A stretch of 55,886 bases of DNA, taken from assembly GCA_036510735.1 (NCBI GenBank), contig DATCDK010000002.1, positions 1-55,886 of the forward strand, read 5' to 3'. Positions 1 to 9,400 of this stretch are shown piece after piece; the first letter of the stretch is position 1, and the number at the start of each line of letters is the position of its first letter. Both the position numbers and the translations under genes were made by a program. The notes under the pieces are model-generated. The model was not told where the DNA came from. It ran no database searches and was given only the letters and a program-made list of their open reading frames with translations. This stretch comes from PALSA-607 sp036510735. GTDB lineage: Bacteria; Actinomycetota; Actinomycetes; Acidothermales; Acidothermaceae.

Positions 1-573
1 GAGGCGATCGAGCACCTTGCGGAACGAGCCAACCAAGCGCACATAGCAATAGTCGACGCGCCACTCATCGGCACCAAGAAGCCTGCCGAAGACGGCAAGC
101 TCACGATCCTCGCCGGAGGAAACCGAGAGCTCGAACCAAAATGCCAACCGGTCTTCGATGCAATCGGCGCGCGAACGATCTGGCTCGACGACGTCGGCGA
201 AGCCTCGAAGCTGAAGCTCGTCGTCAACAGCTGGGTCCTCTCCGTCACCGCCGCCATCGCTGAAGCGATTGCCCTGGCCGAAGGGCTCGGTCTCGACCCG
301 CAACTCTTCCTCGACACCATCAAGGGCTCCGCGACCGACAACCCGTTCCTGCACGCCAAGGGCCAAGCCACCATCGACCGAAACTTCGCCCCCGCCTTCC
401 CGACCGATGGCGCCTACAAGGACATCGGTCTGATCCTCGCCGCCGCCGAAGCCGCAGGAATCGACGAAGACCTCATGACCGCCGTCCAGCAAAAGCTTGA
501 GCGCACCGTGCAAAAAGGGCACGGCAAAAAGGACATGTCGGCGATGTACCACGCCACGAGCCGGCAACAGTAA
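1..573 (+). CDS. NAD(P)-dependent beta-hydroxyacid dehydrogenase, C-terminal part
   Basis: The open frame enters from the left edge and stops at TAA 571-573, so the N-terminal part, including the usual GxGxxG Rossmann motif, lies outside the window. The visible 190 residues match the 3-hydroxyisobutyrate dehydrogenase/GLYR1 superfamily. They hold the substrate-loop sequence DAPLIGTKKPAEDGKLTILA, the segment GEASKLKLVVN with the expected catalytic Lys and downstream Asn, and the all-helical C-terminal domain ending with YKDIGLILAAAEAAGI. The KKPAEDG form of the loop is typical of GLYR1-like or succinic-semialdehyde/glyoxylate reductase members, so reduction of a small aldehyde acid is plausible. 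The substrate cannot be fixed. The protein should be cytosolic and dimeric or tetrameric, as in the family. Confidence 0.9.
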   Translation, partial: EAIEHLAERANQAHIAIVDAPLIGTKKPAEDGKLTILAGGNRELEPKCQPVFDAIGARTIWLDDVGEASKLKLVVNSWVLSVTAAIAEAIALAEGLGLDPQLFLDTIKGSATDNPFLHAKGQATIDRNFAPAFPTDGAYKDIGLILAAAEAAGIDEDLMTAVQQKLERTVQKGHGKKDMSAMYHATSRQQ

Positions 574-713
574 AGCCAGAGCAAAGCGCCGGAACGGACG
601 TCATCCGGTTGGGGGGTAGCCCTGGGCATTCGGGCTAGTTAGGTTGCCGTGGGGAGACATGCACCGCTCGCCCGGCCTACAGGCCTGGCGCGCCTACACG
701 GAGGGACTAACCC
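574..713. other. Intergenic region before the S53 peptidase
   Basis: 140 bp without a gene. It holds a short inverted repeat, TAGCCC (617-622) and GGGCTA (632-637), that could be a weak terminator or regulator site. The ribosome site GGAGGG (700-705) lies 8 nt before the ATG at 714. No convincing promoter pair was found. Confidence 0.4.
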
Positions 714-2798
714 ATGCCCAACGCACACCCGATCGTCCGCTTCACCAAGAGGCGGGTGATTGCAAGTGCACTCAGCGTCGGTGTCGCCGGCGCGCTGCTC
801 GCCGCGCAAGGCGCGACCGCCTCAGCCGCGTCGTCCAACACGACGACGCCGACCGTGAGCGTTGCCCAATCGAACGTCGCCCCGCTGGCTGCCGGTACGC
901 CGCTGGGCAACACCCCTCCGAACACTCCGGTCCAGGTCTCGATCATCCTGCGTTCCCCCGGCCTGGGCCAGCTCGAGAACAGGGTCGCGAACGGCTGGAA
1001 CGGCCCCTACCTGACGACGCAGCAGTTCGCCCAGCAGTACGGCCAGTCGCCGCTGGTGATCGCGGCCCTCGAGCTCTACTTCAAGGCATTCGGCATCAAG
1101 ACGAACGCGCTTGCCGACCGCCTCGACATCCAGGCCACCGGTACCGCCGGCCAGTTCAACAAGGCGCTCAGCATCTCGCTGCAGAACTTCAGCATCAAGG
1201 CTCCTGGCGTTCACGGCGGTTTCAGGAACCAGACCGTTTTCGGCAGCCTCAACAACCCGCGGGTGCCCTCGCAGTTCGGCAGCCCGATCCTGGCCATCCT
1301 CGGCTTGAGCAACTACTCGCCGTTCGTGTCGAACGCGAAGGTCGCACAAGGCCAGAAGGTCAACGTCACGGCCTCGGCTGGCACCGGCGTCCCGGCCGGA
1401 ATGATGGCCCCGGCTGACTTCGTGAAGAACTACAACCTCAAGCCGATCGAAAACCAGGGCTACAAGGGCCAGGGCGAGACCATCGGCATCGTCACGTTTG
1501 CGGCCATCGACCCCGCGACGCCGGTCAAGTTCTGGAACAACGTCCTCGGTCTGAACGTGCCCGCGAGCCGCTTGAAGATCGTCCCGATCGATGGTGGTTC
1601 TCCTGGACCAAGCACGGCCGTTGGATCGGACGAGTCTGACCTGGACGTCGAGCAGTCCGGTGCGATCGCGCCTGGCGCCAACGTTCGGCTGTACGAAGCG
1701 CCAAACAGCGACCCCGGCGCTGCGGACGCGTATTACTCAGCGGCATCCGACAACCTGAATGACACGCTCTCCATCAGCTGGGGCGAGTCGGAAACCTACA
1801 TCCAGCAGGGGATTGCGAAGGGCACCGAGACACCCGCGTACGTTGCGGTGTTCGACCAGGTGATGGCCGAGCTCGGTGCGCAGGGCACGTCCAACTTCAG
1901 CTCGAGCGGCGACGCCGGTGCGTACGACGCGGTGCCCGACGTCGGCAGCACCAACCTCGCCGTCGACAACGGTGCGGACAGCCCGTACACGACCTCAGCA
2001 GGAGGCACCACGCCGGCCGGACTCCAGACCTACGGAGTTGCGGACTCGAGTGGCAATCTCATCGGCACGGAGTCGGCGAACATCCCGGCCGAGCGCGCGT
2101 GGAGCTGGGACTACCTGGCCGATCTCTACAAAGCACTCGGCTTCCCTGACGAAGCAACCGCGGCGAAGACACTGATCGTCGGTGACGGCGGTGGCTACAG
2201 CGTGCTTGAGCCACGACCGTCGTACCAGAGCGGCATCTCCGGCTTCAACGCTCGGCAGTACTTCACCGGCATCGATTTCCAGCAGGTTGCTCCCGGCCTG
2301 ACGGAACCGACCGACGTGAACTTCACGCCGAACCCGTCGTTGCAGAGCGGTCACCAGAACCAAGGTCGTGGCGAGCCTGACGTGTCGACGAACGCCGACC
2401 CGCAGACCGGCTACGCGGTTTACGACCCGACGTTGTTCGCGGCGGACGGCGGTTTCGAGCAGTACGGCGGGACCAGCTTCGTGTCACCGCAACTCAACGG
2501 GACGTCGGCGGTGTTCGAGAGCTACGTCGGCCACCGGGTCGGTTTCTGGAACCCGAAGATCTACAAGTGGGCGAACGGCGGCAACTCACCGTTCACCCCG
2601 CTGAACGACACCACGGTGTTCTCTGGCAAGCAGTACCTCTTCCAGACGAACATCACGACGAATGTCAGCACTGCGCTGCCAGGCGTCTTCAGCAACAACA
2701 ACGAGTACTACACGGGTAAGCAGGGCGCGACCTGGAACCCGGCATCAGGCCTCGGACTCCCGAACCTGACGCAACTAGCTAAGGACTTCGCGAAGTAA
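714..2798 (+). CDS. Secreted S53 family (sedolisin/kumamolisin-like) serine-carboxyl peptidase
   Basis: A 694-residue protein with an N-terminal signal peptide (basic MPNAHPIVRFTKRR, hydrophobic core, cleavage probable after ATASA). A pro-kumamolisin-like propeptide follows to about residue 200. The catalytic domain carries the sedolisin set. Glu307 and Asp311 lie in SDESDLDVEQ with the usual four-residue spacing. Asp400 in SSSGDAGAY is the oxyanion aspartate. The nucleophile is about Ser588 in YGGTSFVSP. Members are acid endopeptidases that self-process after export, so this is probably a scavenging protease acting outside the cell. ATG 714 is preferred because GGAGGG precedes it by 8 nt. 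The gene stands alone, followed by a hairpin at 2815-2870. Function is well supported by motifs; specificity is unknown. Confidence 0.92.
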   Translation: MPNAHPIVRFTKRRVIASALSVGVAGALLAAQGATASAASSNTTTPTVSVAQSNVAPLAAGTPLGNTPPNTPVQVSIILRSPGLGQLENRVANGWNGPYLTTQQFAQQYGQSPLVIAALELYFKAFGIKTNALADRLDIQATGTAGQFNKALSISLQNFSIKAPGVHGGFRNQTVFGSLNNPRVPSQFGSPILAILGLSNYSPFVSNAKVAQGQKVNVTASAGTGVPAGMMAPADFVKNYNLKPIENQGYKGQGETIGIVTFAAIDPATPVKFWNNVLGLNVPASRLKIVPIDGGSPGPSTAVGSDESDLDVEQSGAIAPGANVRLYEAPNSDPGAADAYYSAASDNLNDTLSISWGESETYIQQGIAKGTETPAYVAVFDQVMAELGAQGTSNFSSSGDAGAYDAVPDVGSTNLAVDNGADSPYTTSAGGTTPAGLQTYGVADSSGNLIGTESANIPAERAWSWDYLADLYKALGFPDEATAAKTLIVGDGGGYSVLEPRPSYQSGISGFNARQYFTGIDFQQVAPGLTEPTDVNFTPNPSLQSGHQNQGRGEPDVSTNADPQTGYAVYDPTLFAADGGFEQYGGTSFVSPQLNGTSAVFESYVGHRVGFWNPKIYKWANGGNSPFTPLNDTTVFSGKQYLFQTNITTNVSTALPGVFSNNNEYYTGKQGATWNPASGLGLPNLTQLAKDFAK

Positions 2799-2814
2799 CA
2801 CGAAGACGCCGCGT

Positions 2815-2870
2815 CACGGTTCTTGCAGCTTCGCCTCTCGCCCCGAGGGTGAATGTCTGCAAGAACCGTG
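2815..2870. terminator. Long hairpin after the S53 peptidase gene
   Basis: Perfect 14-bp inverted repeat: CACGGTTCTTGCAG (2815-2828) and its complement (2857-2870), with a 28-nt loop. It starts 17 nt after the peptidase stop codon and has no clear T-run, so it is either a factor-dependent terminator or a palindromic repeat. It argues against the ATG at 2849, which lies inside the loop, as the start of the next gene. Confidence 0.6.
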
Positions 2871-2890
2871 GGGGCGGCCGATGGGGCTTT

Positions 2891-4717
2891 ATGAGACTGC
2901 CGCAAGAGGTCGACGTCCGACCCCGGCTTCGCTTGGGCCGGTTCGGTCGGCCGCGCCTCGCGGTGGCTCCGTCCATCGCAAGCCCCCGCGCTATGGCCGT
3001 CACCGCCGGCGTCCTCTATATGGCCGCCGGCATCGTCACGCTGATCGCGTTCACGTTGCCGCATGCGCCCGGCGTCCACGCGGCTCTCGTCCGTACTGTC
3101 TCGCTCGGTGGCATCGCCTCCGGAGCCCTCATCTTCTGGCAAGGCCATCGAGTGCCGCGGTGGGGGTACCACTTGCTTCTGCTGGCGGGCAACGCCTTCA
3201 TCATCGTCGGGGTGTATGAAGGCGGCGGCGGCGTGACGTCGGTCGCCTGCACCACGCTGTTCGTGTTCGTCGCGGTCGACGTCTTCTTCTTCTTCGCCTG
3301 GCCTTGGGCTCTCTTGCATCTCGCGATCACGATTGCATCCTGCGTCGTGTCGCTCGCGCTCGTTGGCGCGGCCGGTGATGGACAGGTTGTCATCACACCC
3401 GGGGTTCTCATCGCGGTGTCACTCGTCGTCGGGCGACTTGTGCGCGCCGCTGACGATGCCGAGATCGATCCGCTTACCGGCCTGCTGAATCGACGCGGTG
3501 TCGATCGCGTGTTGACCGAAGCGCTCGACCATGCCGCTTCGTCTGGGACCGTGCTGTCGTTGGCGTTGCTCGACATCGACCACTTCAAGCTCGTCAACGA
3601 CACCGGCGGTCACATCAGCGGCGATCGCTTGCTGCGTTCGATCGCGAACTCGTGGCGCGCGCTTTCGCGCGAACACGAAGTGCTCGGACGCTACGGCGGC
3701 GACGAATTTGCCTTGGTACTAAAGGAATCTACGTTGGCCGAGGCATCGACACCGACCGAGCGACTGCGAGTTGCAGTGCCGGGCGGCATGACGTGCTCCG
3801 CCGGAATCGCTGCATGGGAACCCGGCGACACGCTGCCCATGCTGCTCGCCCGCGCCGACGCCGCCCTCTACGACTCCAAGCGCGCCGGCCGCAATCGCAC
3901 CAGCCTGCGCAGCGGCAATCGCGCGGCAGAGGCGATGCAACTACGACAAGCCATAGCGGACGACGAGTTGCGGCTGTTCTACCAACCCGTGGTCGATCTG
4001 CGTACTGGGGTTGTCACTGGCGTCGAGGCGCTGGTTCGGTGGCTGCGAACTGGACCGAACGGCCAGTCGTTGGTGCCGCCCGACATGTTCATCCCGCTCG
4101 CGGAAGAGAGCGGTGCGATCAGCCTGCTCGGCAAGTGGGTGCTTTCGACGGCATGCACTCAGGCCATGCTCTGGTCGTCGCAAGGTCTGCCGCTCATCGT
4201 GAACGTCAACGTGTCGGGCCGTGAACTCGTCGACGCCGGTTATGCGAACTCTGTCTTGGAGTTGCTGGCCGCCGTCGGGCTGCCTCCGTCGCAACTCGTG
4301 CTCGAGGTCACCGAGAGTGCGCTCGAAGGAAGCTCCGAGCAGGCTGTTTCTGCGTTGAGCACGCTGCGCACCTTCGGCGTCCGCGTTGCGTTGGACGACT
4401 TCGGCACCGGCTACTCGAGCCTGTCGCGGCTCGACCGGTTGCCTGTCGACATCGTCAAGATCGATCGCTCGTTCGTGATGACGCTGCCGCCCGACACGAC
4501 GCGCGCGCCGCTGGTCGCGGCCATCATCGCGATGGCCGGCGCGATGGGCATGCGCGTGGTCGCCGAAGGAATCGAAGCTCCGCATCAGGCGAAGCTCCTA
4601 GAGACGCTCGGCTGCGACGAGGGCCAGGGCTACTGGCTCGGCCGTCCGCTGCCAGCCCACCAAGTCGACCTCACCCGCCGCGCCAGCACCGACGCTCAGA
4701 CCTCTCTCACCGCTTAG
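2891..4717 (+). CDS. Membrane GGDEF-EAL protein (cyclic-di-GMP synthesis/breakdown)
   Basis: About 608 residues from the ATG at 2891 (in-frame ATG 2849 is possible but falls in a hairpin loop). The first 190 residues form roughly six membrane segments. A GGDEF domain follows with the intact signature GRYGGDEF. Its inhibitory site is weak, reading REHE in place of RxxD. The EAL domain is complete: GVEALVRW, NVSGREL, LEVTES, DDFGTGYSS, DIVKIDRSF and VVAEGIE all keep the metal and catalytic residues. It may therefore both make and cleave cyclic di-GMP, or one activity may regulate the other; which dominates cannot be read from sequence. No known sensor domain is seen beyond the membrane part. 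It is the first of three such genes here and is followed within 7 nt by a palindromic hairpin. Confidence 0.9.
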   Translation: MRLPQEVDVRPRLRLGRFGRPRLAVAPSIASPRAMAVTAGVLYMAAGIVTLIAFTLPHAPGVHAALVRTVSLGGIASGALIFWQGHRVPRWGYHLLLLAGNAFIIVGVYEGGGGVTSVACTTLFVFVAVDVFFFFAWPWALLHLAITIASCVVSLALVGAAGDGQVVITPGVLIAVSLVVGRLVRAADDAEIDPLTGLLNRRGVDRVLTEALDHAASSGTVLSLALLDIDHFKLVNDTGGHISGDRLLRSIANSWRALSREHEVLGRYGGDEFALVLKESTLAEASTPTERLRVAVPGGMTCSAGIAAWEPGDTLPMLLARADAALYDSKRAGRNRTSLRSGNRAAEAMQLRQAIADDELRLFYQPVVDLRTGVVTGVEALVRWLRTGPNGQSLVPPDMFIPLAEESGAISLLGKWVLSTACTQAMLWSSQGLPLIVNVNVSGRELVDAGYANSVLELLAAVGLPPSQLVLEVTESALEGSSEQAVSALSTLRTFGVRVALDDFGTGYSSLSRLDRLPVDIVKIDRSFVMTLPPDTTRAPLVAAIIAMAGAMGMRVVAEGIEAPHQAKLLETLGCDEGQGYWLGRPLPAHQVDLTRRASTDAQTSLTA

Positions 4718-4723
4718 CGACCA

Positions 4724-4763
4724 TTGAAGTCCAGCGCCCGCAAGAACGAGCGCTGGACTTCAA
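4724..4763. repeat. Palindromic intergenic element, type 1, copy A
   Basis: Perfect 14-bp arms TTGAAGTCCAGCGC (4724-4737) and the complement (4750-4763) around a 12-nt loop. It lies 7 nt after the GGDEF-EAL stop. A near-identical copy lies at 18516-18553 and a degraded one at 20467-20507. It probably acts as a terminator or mRNA end, but the sequence conservation exceeds what a terminator needs. Confidence 0.75.
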
Positions 4764-4860
4764 CACTCGGCGCAACGGGCGGGCTAAGCGGTGGAACCGT
4801 GGTTGGCTTGGTGACGTCGAACCCCCGACGGTTCACGGGTTCGCACCTGGAGGAAACACA

Positions 4861-6369
4861 ATGCCCGGCACATCGGCGTCCAAGAAGTCAGCTTTCAGCG
4901 GCACTGCCGTGTTGGCCATCGTGACCGCAGGCGTGCTGTTGGCCGGCTGCGCGAGCAAGAACTCAGCCGCCGGATCTGGTGGCAACCCGCCCAAGTTGCT
5001 GATCGGCACCGGTACCTCCGCGGGTACCGCCGACGCCCCGATGATGGCCGCTGGCGTAGCCCCGGGCGCCGCCGTCGCCCCGCAACCCGCAGTCGGACAT
5101 TTCGCCGGATTCGGCGGCTACGTGCTCGCCGGCACGCTGCCAACCGAGCCCACTCACGCACCGATCTGGACCTGGCAATCAGGCAAGGCCAGCGAGTCCG
5201 ACGTCACGAAGCTCGCGTCCGCACTCGGACTCTCCGGCACACCGCAACGCCACGCGTTCGGTTGGGAACTCTCGACGTCGGCCGGCGACCTGCGCGTACG
5301 CGACACTGACGGCGAGCAGTGGTCGTACAACCGCGCCGACACCGTTCCGTGCCCCGCGTACCAGACCGACATCGACAACGCTGACGGAGTCTCCGTCGGT
5401 GTCGGCTGCGCAGTCTTCGCGCCGCCGATCCCGCCCGGCGCTTCCCCCCCGACCCCCGCACCGGCACCCGACGAGGCCGCGACAAAGACCGCGGCTGCGA
5501 GCCTGCTCGAGGCGCTCGGTGTCACCGGCGACGAGCAGTTCAACGCATCGGATCCGGTGTCAACTTTGACGGTCGCGCCGCAGATCGACGGCATGCCGAC
5601 GCAAGGCATCGAAACCAACGTGGACGTCGATGCGAAGGGAATTCGCGCCGCTACCGGTCGTCTCGTGGCACCGAAGTCCGGCGACGATTACCCGTTGCAG
5701 ACCGCGACGGCCGCGTTCAAGTCGCTCGCCGACCGGCCGATGCCGATGATCGCGATGTACTGCGGACCAGTAAGGGGCGGTCCCGTGCTTCCCGTTCCGG
5801 CAGCCAGCGGACCGAACACCAAGTTCCCGCTCAACCCCAGCGCATCTGACCAGCCGGCGCCGGTGGCCAGCGGACCGAACACGAAGTTCCCGCTCAACCC
5901 CGCGGCATCGGCGTCGCCGAATACCGTGCTCGTTGCGTCGCCGCCACCTGCGCCGGTGAGCGGCCCGGCCATCGACAGTGCTGGCCCTATCGCTGTACCG
6001 CCGGTCGAGTCGGCGTATCCGTGCCCGACGCCGAAGCCGCAGAAGGTGACTGGTGCGGTTATCGGACTGCAGGTTCAGTACAACGCGACCGGCGCGACAA
6101 CGACCGCCGACGGTTCGAGCAGTGGCGGCTCGAACATCTTGGTGCCGACGTGGTTCTTCACCGTTGAGGGGTCCACGGATCCGCTAACCGTTATCGCGGT
6201 CGACCCGTCGTTCTTGGGCGACCAGTTCCCGATCCCACCGGTCGGTGCACCGGCCGCCTCAACGTCTGCCGGCTTCAGCGGATCTGGCGGCGGCTCAGCT
6301 GGCTCGGGGACCGTCGCCGTCCCGCCGTCCGGCCCAGTCCTCCCACCCACCCCCGCAGCGAAGTCCTAG
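4861..6369 (+). CDS. Hypothetical lipoprotein with proline-rich repeats
   Basis: 502 residues beginning with a lipoprotein signal peptide: SKKSAFSG, a hydrophobic stretch and lipobox LLAGC with the acylated Cys near residue 31. The start is firm because GGAGGAAACACA directly precedes ATG 4861. Two globular stretches (about residues 75-290 and 380-450) are linked by Pro/Ala/Ser-rich segments. The motif ASGPNTKFPLNP occurs twice with a 63-bp period (near 5803 and 5866). A family cannot be named. The shape (anchor, flexible linkers, low-complexity tail SGSGGGSAGSGTVAVPPSGP) suggests an envelope-anchored extracellular protein. It stands alone between two cyclic-di-GMP genes, which is not evidence of shared function. 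Confidence 0.8.
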   Translation: MPGTSASKKSAFSGTAVLAIVTAGVLLAGCASKNSAAGSGGNPPKLLIGTGTSAGTADAPMMAAGVAPGAAVAPQPAVGHFAGFGGYVLAGTLPTEPTHAPIWTWQSGKASESDVTKLASALGLSGTPQRHAFGWELSTSAGDLRVRDTDGEQWSYNRADTVPCPAYQTDIDNADGVSVGVGCAVFAPPIPPGASPPTPAPAPDEAATKTAAASLLEALGVTGDEQFNASDPVSTLTVAPQIDGMPTQGIETNVDVDAKGIRAATGRLVAPKSGDDYPLQTATAAFKSLADRPMPMIAMYCGPVRGGPVLPVPAASGPNTKFPLNPSASDQPAPVASGPNTKFPLNPAASASPNTVLVASPPPAPVSGPAIDSAGPIAVPPVESAYPCPTPKPQKVTGAVIGLQVQYNATGATTTADGSSSGGSNILVPTWFFTVEGSTDPLTVIAVDPSFLGDQFPIPPVGAPAASTSAGFSGSGGGSAGSGTVAVPPSGPVLPPTPAAKS

Positions 6370-6445
6370 AGGTAGCTCCGACCAGCACTTTTGCTGCAAT
6401 TCCGCGTCGGTGGGTCGATGATATTGGCGTGAGACTCCCACCGTA

Positions 6446-9400
6446 TTGCCGAAGGTGAACGGTCCCTCACGCGCTGCTCAGACCCCGCCGTCGCGTTCGC
6501 CAGACTCGACACCGGATCCTGCCCGCCGTATCGCGCGGCGCGGTCGCCTCGCCGCGCTCGGGATCGTCGTGCTGTTGCTCGCCGCCAGCGGCTTTGCCAT
6601 GTGGTCCTCGCACGTCACCGTGGCTACCGAACTGGTCATCGTTGGTCTAGGTCTACTACTTGCGGGCGTGTTGGCGGGCCTCGTCCGCGGCTATCGAAGA
6701 GAGCTCAAAGCCGAAAGAGCCGCGGCCGTCGAACGCTCCTTGCACGACGCACTCACCGGGCTTGCGAACCGCCCTCTGTTGGTCGATCGCCTCGAAGCCG
6801 CACTGCGGACGGCGGTGGCGTCGGGCGCCGTGACCGGGCTCCTGCTGATCGACCTCGATCGGTTCAAGGAAATCAACGACACGTTCGGGCACAACTACGG
6901 CGACAAACTGCTGATTCAGATCGGACGCCGATTTGCGGCGGTAGTCGGAGACGCCGATACCGTTGCCCGCATCGGCGGCGACGAGTTCGCCGTCCTGCTG
7001 CCAAACGTCAGCGACCTCGCGGCCGCGAACCAGATCGCCGACAACCTCCAACGGGCTTTGGAGACCTCCTTCAACGTCGAAGGGGTCGAGCTCGATGTCG
7101 ACGCCAGCATCGGCGTCGTGTTGTCGGGCGAACACGGCACGGACGCGACGACGCTGCTGCAGCACGCGGATGTCGCGATGTATGTCGCGAAGACCCGCAA
7201 CGTCGGTGTCTTCGCGTACAGCAGCGAAGTCGATGACTACTCACCAATGCGACTGGCAATGTTAGGCGATCTGCGCCGCGCATTGGAGATGCACCGGATC
7301 GTGCTGCACTATCAACCCAAAATCGATGTCGCTAGCGGCGAGGTCGTGGGCGTCGAGGCACTTGCCCGCTGGCAGCATCCGACAATGGGGCTGCTGTTCC
7401 CCGATGCGTTCATCCCGACAGCCGAACACACCAGCCTCATCGGCCCCTTCACCAGCTACGTGCTCGACGCTGCACTCGCGCAAGCCCGCATCTGGGCGGA
7501 CGCGGGTCGCCCCCTGCCGGTGTCGGTCAATCTTTCCGGCCGCAACCTTCTTGACGAGCATCTCCCTACGGAGGTTGCCGACCTGCTCGCCGCACACGGA
7601 GTGCCTGCGTCGCTGCTCGAGCTCGAAGTCACCGAGTCGGCGATCATGCTCGACCCCGTGCACGCGCAACGACTTCTGCAGAGTCTCGCGGATCTCGGAA
7701 TCCGACTATCGATCGACGACTTCGGTGCGGGCTATACAAGCCTCAGCCAGTTGAAGACGTTGCCCGTTGACGAGCTCAAGATCGACCGCTCCTTCGTGAT
7801 GACGATGTCGTCCGATGCTCGCGACGCGCTCATCGTGCACAGCGTCATCGAACTCGGGCAGAACCTCGGACTCAACATCGTCGCGGAAGGCGTAGAGACC
7901 GCCCGTGCGCTGGTTTCACTTCGTGGCTTCGGCTGCAACGTCGCGCAGGGCTACTACATCGCTCGGCCCGCACCCGTCGAGACCTTTGATGCCTGGCTCA
8001 TGGCACGCACGCTGTCGGCACCTGTGCCACTCGACGTGACACCGACGCAGCGGGCAAGCGACGCCGTCCTGACCGAGCGAGACCTTGGTGAGGCCACCTC
8101 ACCCGCTGCAGCGTTGCGGGCCAGCGAGGAGCGCTTCCGCGCGCTATTCACGCTCGCGCCCATCGGTATTGTCGAGACGCGTGCCGACGGCACTCTCATC
8201 GCGGTAAACCCACGAGCCTGCGCGATGCTCGGCTATCAACCCGGCGAACTCATCGGGCAGCCGGCGTCGATACTCTCCGACCCGCGCAACCATGCTGAGC
8301 AGGCGCGAAACATCGCCGCCGCTGCCAGTACGGACGGGTACGCAGCTCGACGTACTTATCTCCGAAAGGATGGCAGCACACTCACGGTGCTCATCAGCGT
8401 CGCAGTCGTGCGACAGACCTCGGGCGCTGTGTCTCGCATGGTCGGCATGATCGTCGACATTGGCGAGTTAGAAGAGGCACAACAGACGATCGCAGCCGCG
8501 AGCCTCGAACTGGCCGCTCACCAGATGTTCACCGACTCACTGCTCGACAACGCCGGCGCCGGAATCCTCGCGTGTGACACCACCGGCGACGTCACAGTCA
8601 TCAATCGGACGGCACGCAGCTGGCATGGCCTTGATCCCGACGCCGAGCCAAGTTCCGAACAGCTCGCGCGTCTGAAGGACAATCTCTTCGAAGCCGATGG
8701 GGTCACACCCCTCTCGATCGAGAACAACGCAATCGTGCGAGCTTTTCGAGACGGCGTTGTCTGGAAGACGGAGATGGTCATCGCGCCACCCAATACGGCG
8801 GCAACACGAGTGATCACAACCGGCACGCCGCTGCGGGGGGTGCGGGGTGAGGTCGTTGGCGCGGTGGGCAGCATGCACGACATCACCTTGTTGCGTCAGC
8901 GCGAATCCGACCTGCGCACGAGCGCGGCCTTTCAGAGTGCGGTGCTGGCGGCGAGCCCCGACGTGATCTTCATTGCAGACGCCGTCACGAATCGCAATCT
9001 ATGGTCGTCAAGAAGTCTGAGCGAGTTCGGCTACACGGATCAACAAATGAAGGAGCTCGCAGACAACACGATCGAGATGCTCGTGCACCCCGAGGATCGC
9101 TTTAGGGTTCGCGAACAGAATGCCGTCGCTCAAGCGCTATCGAATGGCGAGGTCGCGCGGATCCGCTATCGGATACGCGTGCAGGGCGACATGTATCGCT
9201 GGTTCTCCCGCAGCGTCACTCCGTTCGCCCGCAACGACGCAGGCGAGGTGATGCAGATTCTTGGCATTGCGAGTGATGTCACCGAAGTGGTACGGATCGA
9301 ACAGCAGCTCGCAGAGGCGGCGCTTCACGATGCACTCACCGGCCTGCCGAATCGAACCCTGCTGGTGGACCGTCTCAGCAACACGCTCGCCCGGACCAAC

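Noticed and set aside
644..1417. 257-residue Arg-rich ORF overlapping the S53 gene
   Set aside because: Alternate-frame shadow with typical high-GC Arg/Pro/Gly bias; the S53 frame has all catalytic motifs.
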